This document shows, piece after piece, positions 49,964-59,372 of a DNA stretch of 64,000 bases. The number at the start of each line of letters is the position of its first letter. Positions within the stretch are counted from its first letter, which is position 1. A program made the translations under genes and the position numbers. Origin of the DNA: a virus; IMG/VR virus record IMGVR_UViG_3300012000_000005, positions 1 to 64,000 of that record; one strand, written 5' to 3'. Below the pieces are notes generated by a model that did not search any database, was not told where the DNA came from, and saw only the letters and a list, made by a program, of their open reading frames with translations.

Positions 49964-51318
49964 TGCCAGTTCCATTAGCTGTTCCGTTAGCATTAGGTGC
50001 TATTAGAGTAGGCGCTGCAGTACTTGCTCGTTCTCGTGCGGTAAGCGCTGCAAAAATTGCAGTTAACGTTGCTACTAAAAGTAAAGCTGGTGGCACAGTA
50101 AAAACTGTTCTTAATAAGACTGTTAAGAATCCAACTGTTAAGACAGTTAGTGTTAGCGCTAAAGCGGCTAAAGGAACTGGTAAAGCAGCTACAGCCGTGG
50201 TAGCGCCGTCAATAGTAACTCGTGTTCTAGGATTTGCAAGAGCGGCTGGTCCTACCGCTGGTCCAGTGGGAACTGGTCTATCTGCATTAGCTGGTAGTGC
50301 TGCTTGGTATTTAACAAATAAAAAGAAAAAGAGCGGAACTAATTTAGGTAATAGACCGCTTGGTCAAGGAAGTAAAAAGGGCGGTAAGGGCGGAGACAGT
50401 GCATCTGGAACCCAACCAACTCCCGTAATACCTACACCTAACGGATTTAAATTTAACTTACCACCTCACAGTTGGAGTTTACCTACAAGACCTCAACTAG
50501 TAGTTCCTGGAATATCCAACAGCTTAGCTGAAAACGTAGTGCAACACGGACTTAGAAGAGGAAGACTTTGGTATTTTGATAATGCTGGAATTATATCTAG
50601 CTATGATTACGACACTGGCGAGCTAACTAGCGCAGCAAAAAAAGCAGAAGAAAGACGTAAAGATGGAACGTACCAGGGTGACAAAAGTACAATTACATAC
50701 AGCAAAGATATGTATAACTATGGATTCCAATTTCTTTGGAACCCAGAGTCAATCTCCCTTAGTGTTAACAGAAACATGGACGTAACTCCAACTGCAGCTG
50801 ACGTCTATACTTCTGTGTCTGGAGCATTCCCTGGGCAAGAAAGTATTTCTTTTACTGTTATCTTAGACAGAACAAATGACATGGCATGTATACGCGGTCA
50901 GTCTGGAACTTGGAAAGAATTTGCACCTTTTTATAGCAGTGGAAAACATCCATTAGCTGGCAATACCCCAACAATTGAGGAACAGATAGAAGAGCTTTCT
51001 CGTATTGGTACCATGCACGACATTGAGTATCTTTTAAAAGCTATTAACGGAGATGGTGTTTCAACCAAAGACCAACCTGGTGGTTGGACAAACTTATTAG
51101 GTAAGAAGACCGCAGACATTGGATACCTACAACCCTCTCTTCTTGCTTTTGAATTTGGTGGGGACCCCCTAGACCCTACTAACCAAAGCGCACTGTCCTA
51201 TGTAGGTTGGATTAGTTCTTTATCAGTAAATCACACGGCGTTCACTGAAGGCATGGTGCCAATTAGAAGCACCGTATCAATTGCCTTTGATTGCTTCGCT
51301 GGTTCGGCAATGGTATAG
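49963..51318 (+). CDS. Tube/baseplate connector protein (CIS-tube-like)
   Basis: The 451-residue protein has a basic, Ala-rich N-terminal 130 residues with one hydrophobic stretch, and a C-terminal domain with YNYGFQFLWNPESISLSVNR, SISFTVILDRTND and YVGWISSLSVNHTAF. This latter pattern matches contractile-injection tube/hub connector proteins. It overlaps the tape measure stop (TAATG) and precedes the gp53-like gene, consistent with a hub-side role. Confidence 0.65.
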   Translation: MPVPLAVPLALGAIRVGAAVLARSRAVSAAKIAVNVATKSKAGGTVKTVLNKTVKNPTVKTVSVSAKAAKGTGKAATAVVAPSIVTRVLGFARAAGPTAGPVGTGLSALAGSAAWYLTNKKKKSGTNLGNRPLGQGSKKGGKGGDSASGTQPTPVIPTPNGFKFNLPPHSWSLPTRPQLVVPGISNSLAENVVQHGLRRGRLWYFDNAGIISSYDYDTGELTSAAKKAEERRKDGTYQGDKSTITYSKDMYNYGFQFLWNPESISLSVNRNMDVTPTAADVYTSVSGAFPGQESISFTVILDRTNDMACIRGQSGTWKEFAPFYSSGKHPLAGNTPTIEEQIEELSRIGTMHDIEYLLKAINGDGVSTKDQPGGWTNLLGKKTADIGYLQPSLLAFEFGGDPLDPTNQSALSYVGWISSLSVNHTAFTEGMVPIRSTVSIAFDCFAGSAMV

Positions 51319-51326
51319 GAGTAGAC

Positions 51327-51608
51327 ATGTCTATATTTTCAGGTTCTCGATATGAGTATTCAACTGTTGACTTTTTTTCAGTGGTTGCAGGTGAATCAGA
51401 AAACCCTACAGTGTTCTATGAGTTTGATGACCTAGGCCTTACCTCGTATCAAAACCACAGATACCTATCTGGTGAACGTCTAGACCAACTTGCATATCGT
51501 TATTACAGCCGTCCTGAAATGTGGTGGATAATTGCTGAGTACAATCCGCAAATTGACGACCATGAAAATATTCCTAATGGAACAATATTAAGGATACCTA
51601 GTGTCTAA
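51327..51608 (+). CDS. LysM/gp53-like baseplate protein
   Basis: The 93-residue protein has YLSGERLDQLAYRYYSRPEM, WWIIAEYNPQIDDHENIP and NGTILRIPSV. This is the characteristic LysM-type wedge protein (T4 gp53-like). It helps join wedge to tube. The start at ATG 51327 is preceded by AGGAG; an earlier in-frame start inside the previous gene is rejected. Confidence 0.8.
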   Translation: MSIFSGSRYEYSTVDFFSVVAGESENPTVFYEFDDLGLTSYQNHRYLSGERLDQLAYRYYSRPEMWWIIAEYNPQIDDHENIPNGTILRIPSV

Positions 51609-52947
51609 TTTTATATCTATTAGATTTCCTAATGCGTCTGTAAATCCAACATACGTTTATTCATTAACCCTGCATCAAAAGTTTTATGAACATGAAATGA
51701 TTTCTATGACTTTTAAAGACTGGGCATACTCTTTTGATAATGTTAAACCTGGTACACCAGTTGAGATTGTGTTAAGGTCAGCAAAAGATAGCAGAGATTT
51801 TTATGGGTACGTTCACCACGTTGAAGCAGATAAAACTCCAGGAAAAGACTTTGCTACTGTCCACTGTATTGGTGGCTCCTTCCCTTTAAAACAATCAAGT
51901 CAATTGTCATACAAAAATGTAACAGCAAACATGGTTGTAGAAGAGCTAGCAAATAAACATGGACTTGTTGCTATTGCAGAACCTCATCCACGCATATTCC
52001 AACAAATATCTCACCCAGGATTAACAGATTGGCAAATGCTTGTAAAACTTGCAAAGCAAGTTGGGTGGGGATTACGTTCAGAAAATACAGAAATTTACTT
52101 TCAACCACTACTAGAAGACTATAAGACGTACCGAGCTCAGGCCCCTAGATTTTTTCAAAAGCCTGTTGGTCATGGGTTTGGTGGTATCTATAGTTTTACT
52201 CCAATTATTGGAGACTCTATAAATTACGATGGCGACGTTAAAGCTGCAGTTGCTGTAGGCGGTGTGGACAAAACTACTAAGTCCGCATTAAAAACCACTA
52301 GACAAAAAAGACGCAAGGTAACCAGACGCAGGACTCAAGATGAGTTCTTTGATAGATACAACACTGATGCAGTTGCTCCTAGCCTTGAGATTATGGATTA
52401 CGAAGCTGAAGCAGCAGAGTTAAGAAACGCATTTCCATACAGAGCCACGGTTAAGGTTATTGGACAAACACGTTTAAGACCAGGAATGCCAGTGTACCTA
52501 GGAAACCTTGGTAAAGATTATTCTGGTTTTTGGACCGTGCTTGGTGCAGAACACCACTACGAGGAAACTCAAACAAAAGTCTATACATATACAACCACAC
52601 TAACTGTTGGAACCGACTCTCTTGGTGGGGCAGTTCGTTGGGATGACGGAGAAACAATTGAATCCCCAGATGCAGAAACAAAGAGAGTTATTGTTCCTGG
52701 TAAAAGACAGACTAGACAAAGACCAAAAACAAAACTAGTTAGAACTGGTATAAAAATCGGTCCTCAAACTAAAGGCAGTTTTGGAAAAATACAAAATAGG
52801 CCTAAAATAGTTAGTGCCAAAAATAGTACTGCTGTTTGGAAGACTGGTTCTAAAAACCTATCTAAATCTAAATTAGCTAACCCAGAAAAGAAACGCTCAC
52901 CCGTAATAGCAGCTAGAGTACAAAAAGCAGCAGCGAGGACCAGATGA
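51601..52947 (+). CDS. Baseplate hub protein (gp27/gpD-like)
   Basis: The 448-residue protein (GTG start overlapping the LysM gene by 8 nt) has FYGYVHHVEADKTPGKDFAT, VVEELANKHGLVAIAEPHPR and WQMLVKLAKQVGWGLRSENT. These are the late-control-D/gp27-type hub motifs. The C-terminal 100 residues are highly basic and Lys/Arg-rich, unusual for a hub and possibly a flexible tail. ATGA couples it to the spike gene. Confidence 0.8.
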   Translation: MSNFISIRFPNASVNPTYVYSLTLHQKFYEHEMISMTFKDWAYSFDNVKPGTPVEIVLRSAKDSRDFYGYVHHVEADKTPGKDFATVHCIGGSFPLKQSSQLSYKNVTANMVVEELANKHGLVAIAEPHPRIFQQISHPGLTDWQMLVKLAKQVGWGLRSENTEIYFQPLLEDYKTYRAQAPRFFQKPVGHGFGGIYSFTPIIGDSINYDGDVKAAVAVGGVDKTTKSALKTTRQKRRKVTRRRTQDEFFDRYNTDAVAPSLEIMDYEAEAAELRNAFPYRATVKVIGQTRLRPGMPVYLGNLGKDYSGFWTVLGAEHHYEETQTKVYTYTTTLTVGTDSLGGAVRWDDGETIESPDAETKRVIVPGKRQTRQRPKTKLVRTGIKIGPQTKGSFGKIQNRPKIVSAKNSTAVWKTGSKNLSKSKLANPEKKRSPVIAARVQKAAARTR

Positions 52948-53489
52948 AAAACTATAACGAAAAGTTTTACGGTCTATATGAGGGCATTTGCTCAGACGTA
53001 GATGACCCAGATAAAGAAAACCGTATTAAGTTACAGGTTCCGCAGGTGCTTGGTGAAGACATTACTGAATGGGCTAGACCCTGCCTTCCTGTAACCTCTA
53101 ATAGCAACCACCCAGACCATAAAAAACATTTAGCATCTGAGGTTGCGGCTTTGTTACAGGCTCACGCTAATCACTCTGAGACTATTGGGACTACCAGCAA
53201 CGGTGTTCCTGGCGTTACTGGAGGAGGTTCTCATAGCCACTCTATTACTATTAACCTTGCTCACACCAATAACCACACTGGTAAGAGCCCAGACACTACA
53301 TACTTTTTAGACCACCCACACAAGACAGACCCTAACGAAGACAATAAACACAACGATGACCAAGAAATAACAACGGACCAACCACACCACACCCCACACA
53401 GACTGGTACCAAAGCTTGGTCAAAAAGTGTGGGTTATGTTTATTGGTGGGGACCCTAACTTTCCAGTATGGATGGGAGTAGAACTCTAA
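52944..53489 (+). CDS. Baseplate spike (gpV/gp5 OB-fold) with His-rich insert
   Basis: The 181-residue protein starts with an OB-fold (YEGICSDVDDPDKENRIKLQ, ITEWARPCLP) and ends LVPKLGQKVWVMFIGGDPNF. This is the gp5/gpV-type spike pattern split by a His-rich insert (GGGSHSHSITINLAHTNNH; DHPHKTDPNEDNKHNDD; PHHTPHR). His residues at spike tips bind Fe or Zn in P2-like spikes, so metal binding is plausible here. It follows the hub gene directly. Confidence 0.75.
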   Translation: MKNYNEKFYGLYEGICSDVDDPDKENRIKLQVPQVLGEDITEWARPCLPVTSNSNHPDHKKHLASEVAALLQAHANHSETIGTTSNGVPGVTGGGSHSHSITINLAHTNNHTGKSPDTTYFLDHPHKTDPNEDNKHNDDQEITTDQPHHTPHRLVPKLGQKVWVMFIGGDPNFPVWMGVEL

Positions 53490-53893
53490 TGGAAACACCA
53501 GCAGCAATATCTTTGCCCTTTTCATTTAACTCTAACGGCTCATTGACCGTTAGCACAGACCCTAAAAAGATATGGCAAGACCGAGTAACTATTGCGGTCA
53601 TGACTTACTTTGGAGAAAGGGTGATGCGCCCTAACTACGGAAGCGGTGCAAAAGGCGCGGTGTTTGAAAACGCCGATACCGCTAAGTCTGTTATTAACGA
53701 GGCTGTAAGCAAGGCATTCTCAGTATGGCTATCTCCGCTAAAGCTTACAAACATTCAATACAAGTACGAGAACAATCAGGTTGATAGCTTTGAAGTGTTT
53801 TATACATACGGCGGTGGCGGTATAGCAGAGAGTGTAACTATCAATACTGCTATCCTAAGCAGGGCTGCAGAACAGGTACTGGAGGTTAGATAA
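53489..53893 (+). CDS. Baseplate wedge gp25-like protein
   Basis: The 134-residue protein has IWQDRVTIAVMTYFGERVMR, PNYGSGAKGAVFENADT and a C-terminal beta strand pair. It is the GPW/gp25 family, lysozyme-like in fold but structural. It is adjacent to the J-type gene as in T4-like, P2-like and CIS systems. The start at ATG 53489 overlaps the previous stop. Confidence 0.88.
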   Translation: METPAAISLPFSFNSNGSLTVSTDPKKIWQDRVTIAVMTYFGERVMRPNYGSGAKGAVFENADTAKSVINEAVSKAFSVWLSPLKLTNIQYKYENNQVDSFEVFYTYGGGGIAESVTINTAILSRAAEQVLEVR

Positions 53894-55605
53894 TGGCAGA
53901 ACAAAACTATATCCCGCAGGTTGACTATACCTCTAGGGACTACGCAGCTCTTAGGGAAGATTTAACTGAGTTAATACCTTTCTTTGCTCCGCAATGGACA
54001 AACAGAGACCCATCTGACTTTGGCATGGCCATCTTAGAGTTGTTCTCTTATGTAGCTGATGGTTTACATTTCTATATAGACAGAACAGTGAACGAGTCTT
54101 TTATTGATACCGCTAGCCAAAGAGAAAGCGTGCTTCAGATTGCTCAGCTGTTGGGATATACACCAACAAAGACTACCCCGTCTACAGTACTGCTTACTTT
54201 TCAAAATTCAACAGCCAGCATTATTACTGTTCCAGCTAAAACAAAAGTTGCTGCTAACGTAACTAACAACGGAGTTGTGACACAGGTAATCTTTGAAACA
54301 GATTCTGCAGTTCAGGTTCCAGCTAAATCTTTAGGTAATAACGGCTCAGCTACAGTAATAGCTACACAAGGTGAGACTGTATACGATGAGGTTATTGGAA
54401 CATCTGACGGAACAGCAAACCAAGAGTTTGAGTTGTCAGAAAGCCCAGTAATTAATGGAAGCATAACTGTAAATGTTAACGGCGTTATTTATACCGAGGT
54501 TCCATATTTGGTTGACTACAGTGGATATGACCCTGTGTTTTCTACTTACACTAACTCAGAAAAAACAACCTTTATCAAATTTGGAGACAGCATTAGTGGA
54601 CGCATTCCGTTAAACGGAGTGCAAATGACTGCTACCTACAGAGTAGGTGGTGGTCTTCTTGGAAATATTCCAGCTAACACAATTAAGTTTATTAAAACAA
54701 ATGCTGTAGCAGGTTTATCAGTTAACAACCAAGATGTTGGATTAGTATCTGGAGCTGCTGCTGGAGGAGCTGACGAAGAATCAACCGACTCTATTAGAGT
54801 CAACGCTCCAAAATCTATTAGAGCACTAAACAGAGCGGTATCTCTTTCAGACTACGCCTCTCTTGTAATTCAAGTAGCTGGCGTTGCTAAAGCTGTATCA
54901 ACAGCCGACGTGTATAGCAGCGTTACTGTTTATTTTGCCCCATACGGTGACAGCGGTCTACAAAGCGACGGTGTTACTTCTTCCCTAGTCTTTAATAATT
55001 TAAAGACAGAGATTGAAGAGTATTTAGTAGATAAAATTCCTGCTGGAACAACTATTACATTGCAGCCGCCATCATACGTAAACTGTACAGTTGTAGGAAG
55101 TATTATTGTTCTTCCAACATATAGACAAGACCAGGTTAAAGCTGCTGTTGAAGAAGCAGTACGAGACCTATTTGCTTTTGATAACGTTGTATTTAATGAC
55201 TACATTGGTTATACAGATGTACTAAAAACTATTGACTCTGTGGAAGGCGTAAGCCGAGCTAACCTACAAAAGCTTGTAAGAACTGCAAATGACCAAACAT
55301 TTACTATTAGTAATAAAGCGCTTAACAACAGCGTTGCGACTCTTACTACCTCTGTAAACCACAACATTACTGTAGGTCAGGTTGTTAGCGTTACAGGAGT
55401 TGATAGCACGTTTAACGGAATCTTTAGAGTTACTGCTAAGACTAACAACACATTTTCATTTGAGTGTGTTGCTACAAATGTTAGCTCTACCGCAGCTGTT
55501 GGTTCGGTAACTGTATACGAAGTTAACGACATTGAGTGCGCTAAGAGCGAGCTACCTCAACTATCTAGTCTAACCATTGCGGCCTCTGGAGGTATTGTTA
55601 TCTAA
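53893..55605 (+). CDS. Baseplate J-like wedge protein (gp6/gpJ)
   Basis: The 570-residue protein begins YIPQVDYTSRDYAALREDLT, and AILELFSYVADGLHFYIDRT with SQRESVLQIAQLLGYTPTKT is typical of baseplate_J. Residues about 480-550 form a beta module (VATLTTSVNHNITVGQVVSV, STFNGIFRVTAKT) also seen in other virion proteins here. It bridges wedge components and triggers sheath contraction. Confidence 0.9.
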   Translation: MAEQNYIPQVDYTSRDYAALREDLTELIPFFAPQWTNRDPSDFGMAILELFSYVADGLHFYIDRTVNESFIDTASQRESVLQIAQLLGYTPTKTTPSTVLLTFQNSTASIITVPAKTKVAANVTNNGVVTQVIFETDSAVQVPAKSLGNNGSATVIATQGETVYDEVIGTSDGTANQEFELSESPVINGSITVNVNGVIYTEVPYLVDYSGYDPVFSTYTNSEKTTFIKFGDSISGRIPLNGVQMTATYRVGGGLLGNIPANTIKFIKTNAVAGLSVNNQDVGLVSGAAAGGADEESTDSIRVNAPKSIRALNRAVSLSDYASLVIQVAGVAKAVSTADVYSSVTVYFAPYGDSGLQSDGVTSSLVFNNLKTEIEEYLVDKIPAGTTITLQPPSYVNCTVVGSIIVLPTYRQDQVKAAVEEAVRDLFAFDNVVFNDYIGYTDVLKTIDSVEGVSRANLQKLVRTANDQTFTISNKALNNSVATLTTSVNHNITVGQVVSVTGVDSTFNGIFRVTAKTNNTFSFECVATNVSSTAAVGSVTVYEVNDIECAKSELPQLSSLTIAASGGIVI

Positions 55606-58391
55606 TGGCACGTTACGGTCTTGATTACTATAGCGCTAAAAGTTTTCCTTTAAGCTATTACGGTCCTGACTCCCCAATCAGCTTTGTTGCTGAAGACTTT
55701 TTTGGTCAATCTGTGGGGTATGGTCAGGTAAACCTTACTTGGATTACCCCTACTGGAGCCTGGGCTAAACTTCGTATTGTAAAAAACAAGTACGGTTACC
55801 CAATTAACATAAACGATGGTCAAACAATATTTGAAACTACTAGGGGAAATGACCCTCAGTTTTACGTAGATGTAAATAGACCAAACGAACCTAAAGTATT
55901 TTACTATTCAGTTTTTGTTTTTGAAACTACTCAACTCTCTTGGGTACTAGCTGGAAGAACAACTGGTCTATCTGTCTATAACTATGGAACACAGACTCGT
56001 TTATACGACTATTTACCAGATGTAATGAAACTTGTATCACCGTATTCTGCTGGTTCTAGCACAGACAACAAAGACCTAAAAGACTTTTTATCTGTGTTTG
56101 GGTTTAAGTTTGACTATATTAAATCATTGGCTCAACTATCTAAAGAAAAGTACAATACCGAAAAAACAGTTGGCGTCCTTATCCCGCCATTACTAAATCA
56201 ATTTGGCATTACCTATGAGCCTGAGATTGGGTTTGAACGCTCAAGAGTTCTTCTAAGAGATGTTCTGCTTATTGAAAAAACTAAAGGCAGCCGTGACGGA
56301 TTAAAGAGTTACATAAAGGGGTTCACTGGTTGGGGAGTTCCACAACCACTTGCAACTACTCCAAACCCACCTGTAGAAGGAATAACCGTAAGTCACAACA
56401 TAATGTTGGACTATAACGATTCTTCTTTTGAGGAAGGTATTGGACACTGGACCTCTCCAAACTCATCAGCTTTGCTTTCTCAAGTTGGAAGAAAAGACAT
56501 CTCAGCAGTTGCTATTTCTAGTAATCAAGCTCGTTTAAAAATTGGTGCCCACGGGTTTGGAGTTGGACAAGAAATATTTATATTTAACTGTCCGTTCCCT
56601 ATCTTTAATAGTCCCGTAACCACTAAGACTATTACATCAGTAGATACAGATTCTATTTATTTTGCACTTACCGCAGCAGACTTTCCATTAAGAAACGCTT
56701 ATAACTTTGCAATTGATGAGTATCCATATGTTCTTCCTAATCCAAATCCTTGGGTAGAGAACACAACTCCAGCTCTTTTTCCAAATAAACGAAAAGGAAT
56801 ACTTGCTGTTAAGAATGCTAATGCAACACAGTCTGCAGAAATTTATATCTCCTGTGGAGACGCAAAACCTGTCACATTAGGTATACCAGTAAAAACAGGT
56901 ATTCAATATACATTTAGCGGGTACACAGCCTCTAGTGGAGCGGGTCGCTCTATACAGGCATCTATTAAATGGTATGACAGATTTGGCGCGTTGATGTCTA
57001 CCACTACAGGCACTGGCGTAACCAACACTACAAACGCATTTAGTGCTAGACCGTTTGTAACAGACCGTGCGCCTACTCGTTTATTCTTAAACGCTATTAC
57101 TAAGCCAGGAAGCGGGTATGTAAACGGTTCTTATACCAATGTGCCTTTAGTGTACGTATCTGGTAAGCAACCAACCATTGCTCCATTAGCAAATATATTT
57201 GTTGACAACGGAGCTGTGGCATCTATCTCTATCCCTAATGGTGGAGCTGGTGCCGATACAACCACAGTCTTTACTGTAAGCAATACTAACCTTGGAGGAA
57301 CTGGCTCTGGTTTTGAAATCACTGTACAAAGATGTCAAGAGTGTTATTACGCAGTTCCTCAATTTGTTTTATCTTCTGTAGGTGCTGGAAACAGCAACGA
57401 GTATCACTACTTTGATGCCTGCCAGTTTGAACAGGCAACTTCAGTGACCTCGTACGATGACGCTAGAACAGTTCACCTTACGCTAAAAGCCAACCGTATT
57501 AACGAATTATTAAATCCTAGGTTTGAGTCGCCCTATACCCCCTGGTCTGTAACCAACGCTACGGCTACAGTTGTTAGCGGAAGTGCTGAGCCTAACTTAG
57601 ACTCGTATCAGATTACCTCCAAGGTAGTAACTGGTGGGGTTGCAACATTGACTACGGATGTAGTTCATACATTTAAATCAAACGACTCTGTTGTTATTGA
57701 GAATATGGGTGCGCCTTTTGACGGAGTAAAGGTTTTAAACTCTGCTGGAGATAACGTTATTTCTTTCCCTGTCACAGGCGGTAATGTAACTAAAACGGTC
57801 ACTACAGGACAGGTTTATAAATCTGGAAATGCTCTACGAGTTACCTCTTCTGGAACTACTCAAGTACTTGTTAAGTCAACTACAACTAGCGCTGACTTAA
57901 CTAACATTCACTATCCAGACACAGCATATAGCTTTAGTTCTTATGTAAAAGCTGGCCAGGCTGGTGTTTCGGTTTCCGCGGCAATTGTTTGGTACAACAG
58001 CAATAAGACTGTTATATCTACTTCTCAGGGAACTTCTAGAGCCGCTTCAACAACTGGGTGGGTGAGACCTTCTGTAACCGCCATAGCTCCGTCTAATGCA
58101 GCTTATGCACACGTACAGCTGGTGTGGGAGCCTGCGGCACCTGGAAACATTATCTATACAGACGCTGCTCTATTTGAAAATAGCTTCTTTGTATTAGATT
58201 ACTTTGACGGTAGCACTGGCTTTAGCTCAACAGCTGAGCTCTTCTGGGAAGGCAGCACCCCTAACGCTGGGCGCAGCCATTACTACAAGAACCGAGTCTC
58301 TATTGAAAAGCGCCTTAACGCGGGTGCCCTTGATGAGTATGTTGGACTGGGGGCATCGTACGCCGTTTACCTGGCACAGCCAAAGACGTAG
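55605..58391 (+). CDS. Tail protein I-like wedge with carbohydrate-binding modules
   Basis: The 928-residue protein has an N-terminal region with YDYLPDVMKLVSPYSAGSST, LLRDVLLIEKTKGSRDGLKS and YIKGFTGWGVPQ, as in tail-protein-I/gp7-like wedge proteins. Residues about 265-720 contain at least two CBM-like jelly rolls (QYTFSGYTASSGAGRSIQAS; AYSFSSYVKAGQAGVSVSAA) with QARLKIGAHGFGVGQEIFIF and GGVATLTTDVVHTFKSNDSV modules between. It probably anchors or acts as a receptor-binding part of the baseplate. Confidence 0.75.
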   Translation: MARYGLDYYSAKSFPLSYYGPDSPISFVAEDFFGQSVGYGQVNLTWITPTGAWAKLRIVKNKYGYPININDGQTIFETTRGNDPQFYVDVNRPNEPKVFYYSVFVFETTQLSWVLAGRTTGLSVYNYGTQTRLYDYLPDVMKLVSPYSAGSSTDNKDLKDFLSVFGFKFDYIKSLAQLSKEKYNTEKTVGVLIPPLLNQFGITYEPEIGFERSRVLLRDVLLIEKTKGSRDGLKSYIKGFTGWGVPQPLATTPNPPVEGITVSHNIMLDYNDSSFEEGIGHWTSPNSSALLSQVGRKDISAVAISSNQARLKIGAHGFGVGQEIFIFNCPFPIFNSPVTTKTITSVDTDSIYFALTAADFPLRNAYNFAIDEYPYVLPNPNPWVENTTPALFPNKRKGILAVKNANATQSAEIYISCGDAKPVTLGIPVKTGIQYTFSGYTASSGAGRSIQASIKWYDRFGALMSTTTGTGVTNTTNAFSARPFVTDRAPTRLFLNAITKPGSGYVNGSYTNVPLVYVSGKQPTIAPLANIFVDNGAVASISIPNGGAGADTTTVFTVSNTNLGGTGSGFEITVQRCQECYYAVPQFVLSSVGAGNSNEYHYFDACQFEQATSVTSYDDARTVHLTLKANRINELLNPRFESPYTPWSVTNATATVVSGSAEPNLDSYQITSKVVTGGVATLTTDVVHTFKSNDSVVIENMGAPFDGVKVLNSAGDNVISFPVTGGNVTKTVTTGQVYKSGNALRVTSSGTTQVLVKSTTTSADLTNIHYPDTAYSFSSYVKAGQAGVSVSAAIVWYNSNKTVISTSQGTSRAASTTGWVRPSVTAIAPSNAAYAHVQLVWEPAAPGNIIYTDAALFENSFFVLDYFDGSTGFSSTAELFWEGSTPNAGRSHYYKNRVSIEKRLNAGALDEYVGLGASYAVYLAQPKT

Positions 58392-58403
58392 TAGGATAGC
58401 GGC

Positions 58404-58685
58404 ATGCTAGACCTGATATTGATTGGTTGTTTTACGGGATTTCTATTGGCGACGATAGAGCCGTTAATTTCTATTCTGAGTATATTTATCAGTAATAGGG
58501 TTATGAACGCTATTTCCTCAATTCTTTTTTCAAGCATTGCAACATGGTTAGTTGAAGTTTCAACTATCAAAGGTTTTATTCTGTATGCGGTAGCAGGAGC
58601 TTTCCTAGGCTCTGCCCTATTGGCAGCAGTTGAACGTGTGGCAACTTATCGCCCAGCCGTTGTGCAATCCCTAAGAGAACAGTAG
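58404..58685 (+). CDS. Small three-pass membrane protein, 93 aa
   Basis: Three hydrophobic segments are visible (LDLILIGCFTGFLLATIEPL; AISSILFSSIATWLVEV; FILYAVAGAFLGSALLAAVE). It lies at the junction between baseplate and replication genes. The function is unknown. Confidence 0.65.
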   Translation: MLDLILIGCFTGFLLATIEPLISILSIFISNRVMNAISSILFSSIATWLVEVSTIKGFILYAVAGAFLGSALLAAVERVATYRPAVVQSLREQ

Positions 58686-58712
58686 TATCGGGTCTCCATA
58701 CAAGGAGGACCT

Positions 58713-59372
58713 ATGTCTAAATATTTTGTAATCGTTGCTGGTAACGGCACAACTAGCAGAGCAAACATAGAAGCTCTGATGGAAGACTATTACTATGCAA
58801 ACGGTGAGGGTGGAACTCTTCTTCTTCCCTACACTGATAAACCATCTCAAGGCCAAGTCTTTGCTGCACAGTATGCAAAAGACAATGGCAAAGATATTGT
58901 TGTCTTTGCTCCAGAGGGGGCGTCTCACGACAGCATCCCATCATCTAGTGCTGTACTAACTACTGAACCTTTTGCTTCTGCTGCCGATGAGGCAAAGGGA
59001 AATAACCCATCCGCCTTTATTCTGTGGGCAGATGAAGACGGCGACTCACAAGTAATACTTACTCACTGTAGAGATGCAAACATCCCGTGTTTTGATTTAA
59101 CTAATGGTCTTGGACCTTTGACCGCAACTAAAGACGCGGTACCTGTTGTTACCCCTGTTGTACCTAAACAAGAACAACTTCCTATTGCTGAGGTAGAAAC
59201 CGAAGAAGAGGAAGAGGAGGATGAAGAGGAAGACGACGAGGAGTATGAAGAGGACGAAGAGGAGCTGGAAGACCTAGACGGCCTCTATGAGGGCGTTGAG
59301 GCGGTAGCTCGAATCTTTGCTAAGGTACTGATTGAGGAGTGGAATAAGGCGAATGAAAAACCTAAGCCCTAA
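58713..59372 (+). CDS. Rossmann-like protein with acidic tail
   Basis: The 219-residue protein has an N-terminal alpha/beta domain (YFVIVAGNGTTSRANIEALM, DIVVFAPEGASHDS, FILWADEDGDSQVI, DANIPCFDLTNGLGPL). This reads like a SLOG/Rossmann nucleotide-binding fold, though I cannot name the family. A Glu/Asp run (EEEEEEDEEEDDEEYEED) and a C-terminal helix follow. It precedes the initiator gene by overlap. The function is unknown. Confidence 0.55.
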   Translation: MSKYFVIVAGNGTTSRANIEALMEDYYYANGEGGTLLLPYTDKPSQGQVFAAQYAKDNGKDIVVFAPEGASHDSIPSSSAVLTTEPFASAADEAKGNNPSAFILWADEDGDSQVILTHCRDANIPCFDLTNGLGPLTATKDAVPVVTPVVPKQEQLPIAEVETEEEEEEDEEEDDEEYEEDEEELEDLDGLYEGVEAVARIFAKVLIEEWNKANEKPKP

